The notes under the pieces are model-generated. The model was not told where the DNA came from. It did no database searches and saw only the letters and a list, made by a program, of their open reading frames with translations. 27,382 bases of DNA from Clostridia bacterium. Lineage in GTDB: Bacteria > Bacillota > Clostridia > Christensenellales > Borkfalkiaceae. The DNA is taken from positions 1-27,382 of the forward strand of contig CAAFYG010000002.1 of NCBI GenBank assembly GCA_900767195.1. The letters run 5' to 3'. Positions 1 to 7,643 of this stretch are shown piece by piece; position 1 is the first letter of the stretch; the number at the start of each line of letters is the position of its first letter. A program made the position numbers and the translations under genes.

Positions 1-356
1 ATTTTTTCGAATTTTTGCGTTGAGCAAAAATGAGAAAGGGGAAGCCTCTGAAAGAGGCTGACAATTTTTGCTGAATTTTGCGTTGAGCAAAATGAAGCAA
101 GGGGAAGCCTTGAAACAAGGGTTCCCATTTTTGCCGAAGAAAATTTTGTAAGCAAAATTTTCAGCAGGCAAGGGGAAGCCTTGGAACAAGGCTGACAATT
201 TTTGCCGATTTTTGCATTGAGCAAAATGAAGCAAGGGGGAAGCCTATGAAATAGGCAGAAATTGAAATTTTAAACAGTTTGTAACAGTCCGTTGCGAAAC
301 ACCCTGTGGGTGCGTTACGAGACGGGCGACGCCTTCCCCTCAGGGGGAAGGCTTTA
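1..356. repeat. Array of short structured intergenic repeats (copy 1)
   Basis: No gene is visible in 1-501. The first 356 bases alternate two hairpin types. Type A is GCC-NNN-GAA-NNN-GGC: 43-59 (AGCCTCT/AGAGGCT), 108-120 (CCTTG/CAAGG), 177-193 (AGCCTTG/CAAGGCT) and 242-256 (GCCTAT/ATAGGC). Type B pairs T-rich and A-rich arms: 11-31 (ATTTTTGC/GCAAAAAT), 75-93 (ATTTTGC/GCAAAAT), 139-162 (GAAAATTTT/AAAATTTTC) and 210-226. The GGGGAAGCC core recurs before each type A hairpin. A CACCC/GGGTG hairpin follows near 300-313. The same modules return at 14640-15018 and, in reduced form, at 20278-20391. Function is unknown; the stems vary in a compensatory way, which suggests that folding matters. Confidence 0.8.
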
Positions 357-415
357 TCATAGGCAATGATTATATAAAAACAGCAAGAATTTATAAATTC
401 ACGGCAATATTCTTA

Positions 416-444
416 TTGAAATGCGGCAAAGTTACCGTTATAAT
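416..444 (+). promoter_or_regulatory. Sigma-A-type promoter of the GH112 gene
   Basis: TTGAAA (416-421), a 17-base spacer and TATAAT (439-444) lie 57 bases upstream of the start codon. A CGGAG ribosome site at 491-495 sits six bases before the ATG. Assigned by match to consensus. Confidence 0.75.
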
Positions 445-501
445 TATAATATGCGGCGCAGACTAACGAAAGCGCGTAATATTATTTTAACGGAGTAGTT
501 T

Positions 502-2715
502 ATGGAACAGACGAAAATCACAAGGGGCAGAGTGACGATTCCTACGGACGAAAGTTTCGTGGAAGGGACAAAGGAAATTGCGGCGAAGTGGGGCGCGGAC
601 GCGGTGCGCGATTGCGACGGTACGCGGTTGCCCGCGAACGCCGCCGAGCTTGCGGACAAGGTGTATAACACCTATTTTATCGTGCGCGGCGACAACGTGT
701 GGGGCAGGGCGCATGCGGACGAAACGCATCGCACCTTTCTTCTTTCCGACCGAGTGACGGCGGACGGCGACAGAGTGGAAATCAATCCGATGCGCGGATT
801 TTTTGCGCAGCAGTTCGTTCCCGACTGGGCGGAAATCGGGCGTTGGGAAGCGTACAACCGCACGACGGGCGAGAAAGTTCCCGCCGAAAACTGGCATGCG
901 GACGAGAAGCGCGGCGTAGTGGTGATTTGCCATGCGGAAAAAAATTGCGAATACACGGTGAGCTTTCTTGCGAAAATCATCTGGCACCCCGTGCAGATTT
1001 ATAACTATCTTACGAACAACTGGACGTGCGAAAAGCAGCTGATGTACGACCCCGCTTACCCCGCCACGCGCGAGTACGTGAAGCGGCACATGCAGGAATG
1101 GTGCGACGCGCACCCCGAAACCAACGTGGTGCGGTTTACCACGTTTTTGTATCAGTTCTCGCTTGTTTTCAACGAAGAGGGCAAGGAAAAGTACGTGGAT
1201 TGGTTCGGCTACACGATGGCGGCAAGTCCCGCGCTTTTAGACGCGTTCGAAAAAAAGGCGGGCTACGCTTTAACGGCGGAAGATCTGATCGACGGCGGGT
1301 GCTATAACAACCCGTTCCGCACGCCTACGGCGAAATTTTTGCAATATAAAGATTTCTTGCAGCGGTTTGTTTCCGGCGTAGTGCGCGAGCTTGTGGAAAT
1401 CGTACATAAAAACGGCAAGGAAGCGATGATGTTTCTCGGCGACGACTGGATCGGCAGCGAGCCGTACGGGAAATATTTCGGCGATATGAATTTAGACGCC
1501 GTGGTGGGCAGCGTGGGCGGCGGCGTTACCGTGCGTATGCTTTCCGAAATTCCGCACGTGAAGTATCACGAGGGCAGATTTTTGCCGTATTTCTTCCCCG
1601 ATACGTTCTTTGTCGGCAACGAAGAAAACGCGGTGGCGGAATTAAACCGCAACTGGCTGACGGCACGGCGCGCGATGATGAGAAAACCTCTCGACAGAAT
1701 GGGCTTCGGCGGCTACCTTTCGCTGGCGGCGACGTTCCCTTCGTTTATCGATCGCGTGGCGACGCTTTGCGACGAGTTCCGCTCGATTATTTCGGCGGCG
1801 GGCGAGAAGGTGGTTTCCGGCGAAGAGAAGCCGTATGCCGGCGTGACCGTGGCGATTCTGAACGCGTGGGGCAAAGAGCGCAGCTGGATGAGTCACATGG
1901 TGGCGCACGAATTATGGTATCAGCAAATTTATTCGTATCAGGGCATTTCAGAGGCTCTTTCGGGCTTGGCGGTGAACGTGAAATTTATCTCTTTCGACGA
2001 CATTCGCGCGCGGGGGATCGATAAGGACATCGACGTGATAATCAACGTTGGCGACGAGGGTACGGCGTACTCGGGCGGCGCGGCGTGGCGCGATAAAGAG
2101 ATCGTAACGACGGTGCGCGGCTGGGTGCGCGAGGGACATGGGTTTATCGGCGTGGGCGAGCCGACTGCGGCGACCGTAGACGACAGGTGCTTTGCGCTTG
2201 CGGATATTCTCGGCGTGGACGAAGAGAAGAGCTATACGCTTTCCGCGGATAAGTACAACATTTCGAAGAAGGCGCATTTTATCACCGAGGACGTTGCAGG
2301 CGAGATCGATTACGGCGAAGGCAAGAAGAATATTTACGCGCTTGCCGGGACGGACGTGCTGGATATTCGGTTTTCCGATCGGTTTAAGCGCAACGTGAAC
2401 GTTGGCGAAGTGCTGCTTGCCGCAAACGACGAAGGGCGTGCGGGAAAAGGCAGGGGCGTGTATATCGCCGGACTTCCTTACTCGGCGCAGAACGCGCGGA
2501 TTTTGTATCGCGCGATTTTCTGGGCGGCGCATAAGGAAAACGAAATAAAAAAAGCCTTTTCTTCGAATCCGCTTACGGAATGTACGTACTACCCCGCGAG
2601 CGGAAAATACGCGGTGATCAACAACGCGGCGAGCGAGCAGACGACTACGTTTTACGATCTTTCCGGCGCGGCGAAGAAGATTACGCTGGCGGCAAACGAG
2701 ATTTTGTGGCTGTAA
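502..2715 (+). CDS. gnpA: GH112 beta-1,3-galactosyl-N-acetylhexosamine-type phosphorylase
   Basis: The 737-residue product matches the GH112 family, which uses phosphate to cleave beta-galactosides (lacto-N-biose, galacto-N-biose or galactosyl-rhamnose) to galactose 1-phosphate and the other sugar in the cytoplasm. Family-like stretches include RGDNVWGRAHADETHRTF near the N-terminus, NVVRFTTFLYQFSLVF, and FLGDDWIGSEPYGKYFGD, where Asp314 or Asp315 is the likely general acid. Length is close to the usual 720-750 and there is no signal peptide. The C-terminal third is a glutamine-amidotransferase-like plus beta domain, as in the family. It has its own promoter and terminator and converges with the AraC-type gene. 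Which of the three acceptor sugars is used cannot be settled by eye. The galK/nahK, galT and galE genes that usually accompany lacto-N-biose use are not in this window. Confidence 0.9.
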   Translation: MEQTKITRGRVTIPTDESFVEGTKEIAAKWGADAVRDCDGTRLPANAAELADKVYNTYFIVRGDNVWGRAHADETHRTFLLSDRVTADGDRVEINPMRGFFAQQFVPDWAEIGRWEAYNRTTGEKVPAENWHADEKRGVVVICHAEKNCEYTVSFLAKIIWHPVQIYNYLTNNWTCEKQLMYDPAYPATREYVKRHMQEWCDAHPETNVVRFTTFLYQFSLVFNEEGKEKYVDWFGYTMAASPALLDAFEKKAGYALTAEDLIDGGCYNNPFRTPTAKFLQYKDFLQRFVSGVVRELVEIVHKNGKEAMMFLGDDWIGSEPYGKYFGDMNLDAVVGSVGGGVTVRMLSEIPHVKYHEGRFLPYFFPDTFFVGNEENAVAELNRNWLTARRAMMRKPLDRMGFGGYLSLAATFPSFIDRVATLCDEFRSIISAAGEKVVSGEEKPYAGVTVAILNAWGKERSWMSHMVAHELWYQQIYSYQGISEALSGLAVNVKFISFDDIRARGIDKDIDVIINVGDEGTAYSGGAAWRDKEIVTTVRGWVREGHGFIGVGEPTAATVDDRCFALADILGVDEEKSYTLSADKYNISKKAHFITEDVAGEIDYGEGKKNIYALAGTDVLDIRFSDRFKRNVNVGEVLLAANDEGRAGKGRGVYIAGLPYSAQNARILYRAIFWAAHKENEIKKAFSSNPLTECTYYPASGKYAVINNAASEQTTTFYDLSGAAKKITLAANEILWL

Positions 2716-2751
2716 AAAATCGGCCCGGACTGAGTATTTGCCTGAATATTG

Positions 2752-2788
2752 AAATCTCCCGCTCTGAAACAGGGCGGGGGATTTTTTT
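2752..2788 (+). terminator. Intrinsic terminator after the GH112 gene
   Basis: A 14-bp stem (2752-2765 with 2771-2784, two G-U pairs) with a GAAAC loop is followed by a run of seven T. It ends the GH112 transcript. Nothing else stands out in 2716-2932. Confidence 0.9.
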
Positions 2789-2932
2789 GATCTTCCGTTG
2801 TTAAAGCGAATGCAACATTTTATCGGAGAAAAAGAGAATTACGCCGTATTTATATATGTTTTATTTATATATGCGCGAGAGTTTTTCCGCCGTGGCGCAC
2901 GTATTGCCGACTGTATTGCGAAGCCGAGAAAA

Positions 2933-3868
2933 TCAGAAAGTATAGAAGTTGCGGTTATCCGTTTTATGCGCGTGTACGTGGTTTTTCATATGCGACGTGA
3001 TGCGATATTTCCCCGGCGTAGTACCCATAAATTTTTTAAAATTCTGATTGAAGTTAATATTACTTTTGTATCCGGTTTGCAGTCTTATTTCGTTGATCGA
3101 AAGCTCGGAAGAAGAAAGCAAAGCCGCAGCGCGATCGATACGATATTTATTCAGAAAATTCATTGCCGTGGTGGAAAAAACGGTTTTGAACAGTTGATTC
3201 AGATAATTCTGCGATATGCCGCAGAAGGCGGCGATTTCTTTCAGCGTGCAATTGTGGTTGAAATGTTCGTAGATGTAATCGATTGCGGTATTGATGTAAA
3301 CGATACCGCTGATTCGCTTGGTGCTTTCGGAAAAATGCTTTGCGATCAGCAAAAGCAGCGATGAAATCATAAAATTCAGACAATTCCCCGCCGCGCCGTT
3401 GTTTTTAAGATGGTTTTGTATCAAAATAAGATTCTGCAAAAGCGTGCCGTTATCCCTAAGGCGGCATACCTCCGGATCGGAGGCAAGAAAGGCTTTCATC
3501 GCTTCGTCTTTCCGCTGTAAATTATATAATGTAAAATCGGCGTCTTCGCATACGTCCGAAGAAAATTCTATGTTGTAAATCTGTGTATCCGTATCGTCTA
3601 CGTAAATTTTGTGCAAAACGCCGGAATCGATAAAAACATACTCGTTCGGGTGGAGAAGGAGATGGTGCTCTTTTGATTGTTTATCTTTATATAAAAGATG
3701 CATTTCGCCCGTCATTACGTACATAAGTTCAAGCCGTGTATGGCTGTGAAAAGACATATCGAAACTTTTGTAAAAATGCAGATAATATCCCTTCGGGTAC
3801 AACCATTTACGGAGATTGTTTTTGTTGAATACGGAGTGGCGGCTGCTTTGTTCTTTTAAATTTTCCAT
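2933..3868 (-). CDS. AraC-family transcriptional regulator
   Basis: 311 residues. The N-terminal half is a cupin-like sensor domain (HSHTRLELMYVMTGEMHLLY, LHPNEYVFIDSGVLHKIYV). The C-terminal 100 residues hold the double helix-turn-helix of AraC/XylS proteins (CTLKEIAAFCGISQNYLNQLF and SINEIRLQTGYKSNINFNQNFKK, ending GTTPGKYR). It is divergent from the ABC transporter genes and probably controls them in response to a sugar; this role is inferred from position. I chose the ATG at 3868 over a TTG at 3886 because the -10 element TATAAT lies between them. With that promoter the predicted first transcribed base is the A of the ATG, so the mRNA may be leaderless; no Shine-Dalgarno sequence precedes it. 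Confidence 0.9.
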   Translation of the reverse strand: MENLKEQSSRHSVFNKNNLRKWLYPKGYYLHFYKSFDMSFHSHTRLELMYVMTGEMHLLYKDKQSKEHHLLLHPNEYVFIDSGVLHKIYVDDTDTQIYNIEFSSDVCEDADFTLYNLQRKDEAMKAFLASDPEVCRLRDNGTLLQNLILIQNHLKNNGAAGNCLNFMISSLLLLIAKHFSESTKRISGIVYINTAIDYIYEHFNHNCTLKEIAAFCGISQNYLNQLFKTVFSTTAMNFLNKYRIDRAAALLSSSELSINEIRLQTGYKSNINFNQNFKKFMGTTPGKYRITSHMKNHVHAHKTDNRNFYTF

Positions 3869-3874
3869 ATTGAA

Positions 3875-3903
3875 ATTATAACACAAATTTTGAAAAAAGA
3901 CAA
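3875..3903 (-). promoter_or_regulatory. Promoter of the AraC-family gene
   Basis: On the minus strand TTGTCT (3903-3898), a 17-base spacer and TATAAT (3880-3875) are well placed. The start codon at 3868 falls exactly on the expected +1. Confidence 0.7.
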
Positions 3904-3939
3904 TAAGTTAGTTTGATTTTTTTTAATTATTCTAAAAAA

Positions 3940-3955
3940 AATGTAAAAAAACATT
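3940..3955. promoter_or_regulatory. Inverted repeat, operator candidate
   Basis: AATGT-N6-ACATT lies between the two divergent promoters, 11 bases upstream of the -35 box of the binding-protein gene. Its position suits an activator or repressor site, possibly for the adjacent AraC protein. The surrounding A-tract makes a chance match possible. Confidence 0.35.
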
Positions 3956-3965
3956 CATAAGAGGC

Positions 3966-3994
3966 TTGCACAGGCGGATTTTTTCTGCTATAAT
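3966..3994 (+). promoter_or_regulatory. Promoter of the ABC transporter / glycosidase operon
   Basis: TTGCAC (3966-3971), 17 bases, TATAAT (3989-3994). It precedes the AGGAG ribosome site at 4021 and the ATG at 4032. Confidence 0.75.
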
Positions 3995-4025
3995 GGCTGT
4001 GAAAAACAAAATAGAAACTCAGGAG

Positions 4026-4075
4026 AAAGAAATGATGAATAAATTTAAAAAAGAAATGATGAATAAATTTAAAAA
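4026..4075 (+). repeat. 24-bp tandem duplication over the start codon
   Basis: Positions 4026-4051 and 4050-4075 are identical with a period of 24 bases. The duplication repeats the start codons and eight codons in frame, so the protein begins MMNKFKKE-MMNKFKK. The strong ribosome site (AGGAG at 4021) precedes only the first copy. Confidence 0.9.
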
Positions 4076-5651
4076 GTTTGCTTCCGTGGCAACGGCGTTT
4101 GCGGCTCTTTTAAGTTGCGGCGCGTGTAAACTGCCTGCAAGCGGCGAAAAAGGCGTGTTGAAAATTTCTTCGTTTTACGGCGGGTACGGAGACACCTGGG
4201 CGCAGAAACTTGCCGAAGGGTATCGTAGCTACAATCCTTCGGTACAGGTGAAAGTGGTGTGCAATACGCTGGTACGCGACGAAGCGGTAACTGCGGCGCA
4301 GACGAATCAGACGGATACCGATATTTATTTTATCGACGGGATCGGCGTGGGGCAGTATTGCGAAGCCTACGGTTCGTTTGCCGATCTGAGCGAAGTTTAT
4401 TCGTCGATGCCGAAAGCAGGCGAAAAGACGGAAGAAAAGACGATCGCCGAAAAAATTCGTTCCGAAATCGTTTCGGAAATGCAATACGGCGGAGATCAGG
4501 AAGCTTTCAAAGATAAATATTATACCGTGCCTTCGCCTTCCGGTCCGTGTTCGCTGATCCTGAACGAGGACGCGTTAAACAATGCGCTGGGAGCCGGGCA
4601 ATGGGAAGAGCCTCGTACCACCGACGAATTGTTTGCCCTGTGCGAAAGAATCAAAAACGCAAACGCAACGGTGAGCGTGGCAGGCGTAAGTTACACGGTA
4701 TATCCTTTTATTTATAGCGGCGGCGCGGTGGAATACTGGAGATATTTGTATTATCCCTGGATCGCGCAATACGACGGCGTTGAAAAGTGGGGAGATTTCT
4801 CCGCTTGTAAAAAAGACGGAGTATATGCGAAAGAAGCATATCAGACGGAAGGAAAAGCAAAAGCTTACGCGCAATTCGAACGTCTAGTTAAACGGGCAAA
4901 CGGCTATTGCGATCCTTCCAGCATGAATAACAAATACACGGCTTCGCAAAAATATTTCTTTCAGGGAAGGGCGTGTATGTATGTTTGCGGCGACTGGTTG
5001 GAACGCGAAATGGAAAACGCTACGGAGTATAAGGCGAATTTACGAATGATCCGTACGCCCGTTACTTCGGATCTTGCCGAAAAAATCGAACAGACGTATC
5101 ATGTATCGCTCGGCTCTGACGCTGCCGAAAAAGACAAAACATTATCGGCGGCGGTGAAGGCTGCCGACGAGAAGCAAAACGCTTTTGCAAAGCTTGCATC
5201 CGACGCGTACGAAGAGGTGAAAAGCGCTCGCGCCGTAACGTTTACGTTGGCAAACAGCGCGGTAGGTTTTGTGCCGGCATGCAGCGTAAATATTGATTTG
5301 GCGATTGACTTTTTCCGCTATATGTATTCGGACGAAGGGGTGAAAATCGTGCTGAATGCCAGTAAAAGTTATCTGCCCGTGATCAATGCGAACGAAATTT
5401 CGGCAGACGGCGAAATCAGCGGATTCCGCGTTTCGGTGAACGGGATTTCCGGCGGAAACACGAAATATATTTATTCTTCTTCGAAAGATCCCATCCGTTA
5501 TCGCGCGGGGTTGGATTTGTATATGGGGAATGAAAAACCGGAAGTGGCGATGGGCAAGAAAACCGGCGCGATGAGCGCAGCGGAATATCTGCAACGCGAG
5601 ATGAGATTGCTCGACGAGAAGTGGAGCGATTACATGTACAGCATCGGATAA
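4032..5651 (+). CDS. ABC transporter sugar-binding lipoprotein
   Basis: 539 residues, an extracellular solute-binding protein of the type used with MalF/MalG permeases. It starts with a basic segment duplicated by the 24-bp repeat, a hydrophobic stretch (FASVATAFAALLSC) and a lipobox-like LLSC, so it is probably lipid-anchored outside the membrane. The mature protein begins with ISSFYGGYGDTWAQKLAEGY, typical of this family, and has a late segment (PACSVNIDLAIDFFRYMYSDEG) like the hinge region of sugar-binding proteins. It leads an operon with two permeases and then glycan-active enzymes, so the ligand is probably an oligosaccharide. I chose the ATG at 4032 because AGGAG lies six bases upstream; the longer reading back to 3966 would start inside the -35 box. 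Confidence 0.88.
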   Translation: MMNKFKKEMMNKFKKFASVATAFAALLSCGACKLPASGEKGVLKISSFYGGYGDTWAQKLAEGYRSYNPSVQVKVVCNTLVRDEAVTAAQTNQTDTDIYFIDGIGVGQYCEAYGSFADLSEVYSSMPKAGEKTEEKTIAEKIRSEIVSEMQYGGDQEAFKDKYYTVPSPSGPCSLILNEDALNNALGAGQWEEPRTTDELFALCERIKNANATVSVAGVSYTVYPFIYSGGAVEYWRYLYYPWIAQYDGVEKWGDFSACKKDGVYAKEAYQTEGKAKAYAQFERLVKRANGYCDPSSMNNKYTASQKYFFQGRACMYVCGDWLEREMENATEYKANLRMIRTPVTSDLAEKIEQTYHVSLGSDAAEKDKTLSAAVKAADEKQNAFAKLASDAYEEVKSARAVTFTLANSAVGFVPACSVNIDLAIDFFRYMYSDEGVKIVLNASKSYLPVINANEISADGEISGFRVSVNGISGGNTKYIYSSSKDPIRYRAGLDLYMGNEKPEVAMGKKTGAMSAAEYLQREMRLLDEKWSDYMYSIG

Positions 5652-5746
5652 AATAAAAACGGAATAAAGCTGAAAGCGATTCTCTCCGTAAGCGAAAAAA
5701 TCGCAGGAAGAAAGCGGCGGAAGGATTAAGCGAAGAGGAAAATAAG

Positions 5747-6685
5747 ATGTACGGAAGCGGAACGGGAACAGAAAATATCATGCCGAATAACGACGGTTTT
5801 CGGTCGCGGCGGGTGAAACGCGGCTTTTTCATCGCCGGAATGCTCAGCGTGGGGGTGATACAGTTCCTGGTGTTTTGGGTGTACGTAAATTTCAATTCGA
5901 TTCTCATGGCATTTCAAACCCGTACGAGGACGGGCGTGCAATGGGGCTTTGAAAATTTTACGAGATTTTTCAGAGAAGTGAAAATCCCCGAAATGGAGCT
6001 GGGACTTGCGCTGAAAAATACAATGCTTTTGTTTGCGGTGGGCACGATAATCGGCTTACCTTCATCGATATTGTTTGCTTATTATCTTTATAAAAAAGTA
6101 CGTTGGGCCGGATTTTTCCGCGTGGTGTTTTTCCTGCCGTCTATCATTTCCGCCGTGGTATTGGTGGGGTTATTTAAATACGTAATGGCGGTGCAAGGGC
6201 CTATCAACGGATTCTTATCTTTGATAGCGGGGCATCCCGTGGAAACGGAGTGGCTGACGGATGACAATCTTGCGATGAAAACGATTTTGTTTTACGTGTT
6301 CTGGACAGGCTTCGGCGGCAATATCGTGCTGCTTACGGGGGCGATCCACAGAATTTCGCCGGATATACTCGAATACGCAAAAATCGACGGCGCGGGAATG
6401 ACGCGGGAATTATTTCAGATGATTATTCCGCTGATATGGCCGACGATTTCCACGATGATCGTGCTTGCCGTGGCGGGGCTGTTCACGAATTCCGGTCCGA
6501 TTCTGTTGTTTACGGAAGGACAGTATAAAACAATGACGCTCGGCTATTTTATCTTCGATCAGGTGCAGGGCGGACAGTACTATTATCCTTCGGCGATCGG
6601 ACTGATTTTTACGGCGATCGGGTTTCCGTTGGTGCTGATCGTGAAATATCTGCTCGGAAAAATAGCGGAAGACGTAGAATATTGA
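5747..6685 (+). CDS. ABC sugar transporter permease, MalF/UgpA type
   Basis: 312 residues with about six membrane segments after a basic N-terminal stretch. The EAA loop that docks the ATPase is at residues 209-232 (EYAKIDGAGMTRELF then IIPLIWP). It forms the importer with the next permease and the preceding binding protein. A purine-rich GAAGAGGA site precedes the ATG. No ATPase gene is in the operon; carbohydrate importers of this class in Firmicutes often share one general ATPase (MsmX type) encoded elsewhere, which is the likely arrangement here. Confidence 0.9.
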   Translation: MYGSGTGTENIMPNNDGFRSRRVKRGFFIAGMLSVGVIQFLVFWVYVNFNSILMAFQTRTRTGVQWGFENFTRFFREVKIPEMELGLALKNTMLLFAVGTIIGLPSSILFAYYLYKKVRWAGFFRVVFFLPSIISAVVLVGLFKYVMAVQGPINGFLSLIAGHPVETEWLTDDNLAMKTILFYVFWTGFGGNIVLLTGAIHRISPDILEYAKIDGAGMTRELFQMIIPLIWPTISTMIVLAVAGLFTNSGPILLFTEGQYKTMTLGYFIFDQVQGGQYYYPSAIGLIFTAIGFPLVLIVKYLLGKIAEDVEY

Positions 6686-6698
6686 GGGGGACGGTGCG

Positions 6699-7559
6699 GT
6701 GAAAAAAGAAATCGTCAGACGGTCGAAAGCCGAAAAAATCGTATTAACCGTAGTGTTCGCATTTTTCCTTATCTATGCGATTACCTTGATTTTTCCGTTC
6801 GTCTGGGCAATTTTAAGTTCGTTGAAAACAGACGACGAATATTTCGAAAAAATATTTGCCTGGCCGAAAAAATGGCTGTTTTCAAACTATCTGCGCGCCT
6901 TCGAGGAATTTAAAATCGGTAGGACAACGATGATCGGCATGATCGGCAATAGTTTATGGCTCACTTTTGCGGGAACGTTCGCGGCGATTATGGTTTCAAG
7001 CGCGATGGCGTATATCGTGGCGAAATATCCGTTTTGGGGAACGAAGGCGATATATAACACGGCGATTTTCACGATGATTATTCCCATCGTAGGGAATTTG
7101 CCTTCGATGTATAAACTGGTAACTTCTTTGGGACTGAATAACCCCGTAGGCATTATGGCTTTGTATGCGGGCGGCTTCGGGTTTAACTTTATTATTTTGC
7201 ACGGGTTTTATCGCTCGGTGTCGTGGAGTTATGCGGAAGCGGCGTTTATCGACGGAGCAAGCGACTTGCAGGTGTACCTGCAGGTGATCTTGCCGCAGGC
7301 AAAGCCCGCTTTGGTATCGATTGCGATTTTGAGCTGTATAGGGATATGGAACGATTACTACACGCCGTTTTTGTATCTGAAAGACTATCCTACCCTGGCG
7401 TTGGGGATTTATCAATTCGAAATCGAAATGACTTATCGGAGCAACGTACCCATTTATTATTGCGCGATTTTACTTTCTATGTTGCCTATTCTTATCGTGT
7501 TTTGCTTATTTCAGGAAACGATTATGGAAAATACCGTTGCCGGCGGGCTGAAAGCTTAG
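6699..7559 (+). CDS. ABC sugar transporter permease, MalG type
   Basis: 286 residues with six predicted membrane segments and a clear EAA motif from residue 180 (EAAFIDGASDLQVYL then ILPQAKP). It starts at GTG, eight bases after a GAGGGGG ribosome site that overlaps the end of the upstream permease gene region, so the two are probably translated together. The two permeases form the channel of the importer. Confidence 0.9.
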   Translation: MKKEIVRRSKAEKIVLTVVFAFFLIYAITLIFPFVWAILSSLKTDDEYFEKIFAWPKKWLFSNYLRAFEEFKIGRTTMIGMIGNSLWLTFAGTFAAIMVSSAMAYIVAKYPFWGTKAIYNTAIFTMIIPIVGNLPSMYKLVTSLGLNNPVGIMALYAGGFGFNFIILHGFYRSVSWSYAEAAFIDGASDLQVYLQVILPQAKPALVSIAILSCIGIWNDYYTPFLYLKDYPTLALGIYQFEIEMTYRSNVPIYYCAILLSMLPILIVFCLFQETIMENTVAGGLKA

Positions 7560-7600
7560 AGCAAGCGGTAGGATCGTTTAAAAAAGCTTGAGAATAAAAA

Positions 7601-7620
7601 AAAGGCAAAGCCTTTATTTA
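7601..7620 (+). terminator. Small hairpin between permease and lipoprotein genes
   Basis: AAAGGC-AAA-GCCTTT (7601-7615) followed by ATTTA. On the plus strand the T-run is weak, so it is more likely a partial terminator or an mRNA processing/stability element that lowers expression of the following genes. Read from the minus strand it has a long T-run, but no minus-strand gene ends here. Confidence 0.4.
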
Positions 7621-7643
7621 ATAAATTATTCAGGAGGAATTGT

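Noticed and set aside
1..356. Possible CRISPR array
   Set aside because: Repeat units differ in length and sequence, spacers are not unique, and no cas gene is near.
3869..3886. TTG start giving the AraC-type protein six more residues
   Set aside because: The -10 element lies within this segment, so it would not be transcribed from the visible promoter.
3966..4031. TTG start 22 codons upstream for the binding protein
   Set aside because: It coincides with the -35 box; AGGAG and a lipoprotein signal support the ATG at 4032.
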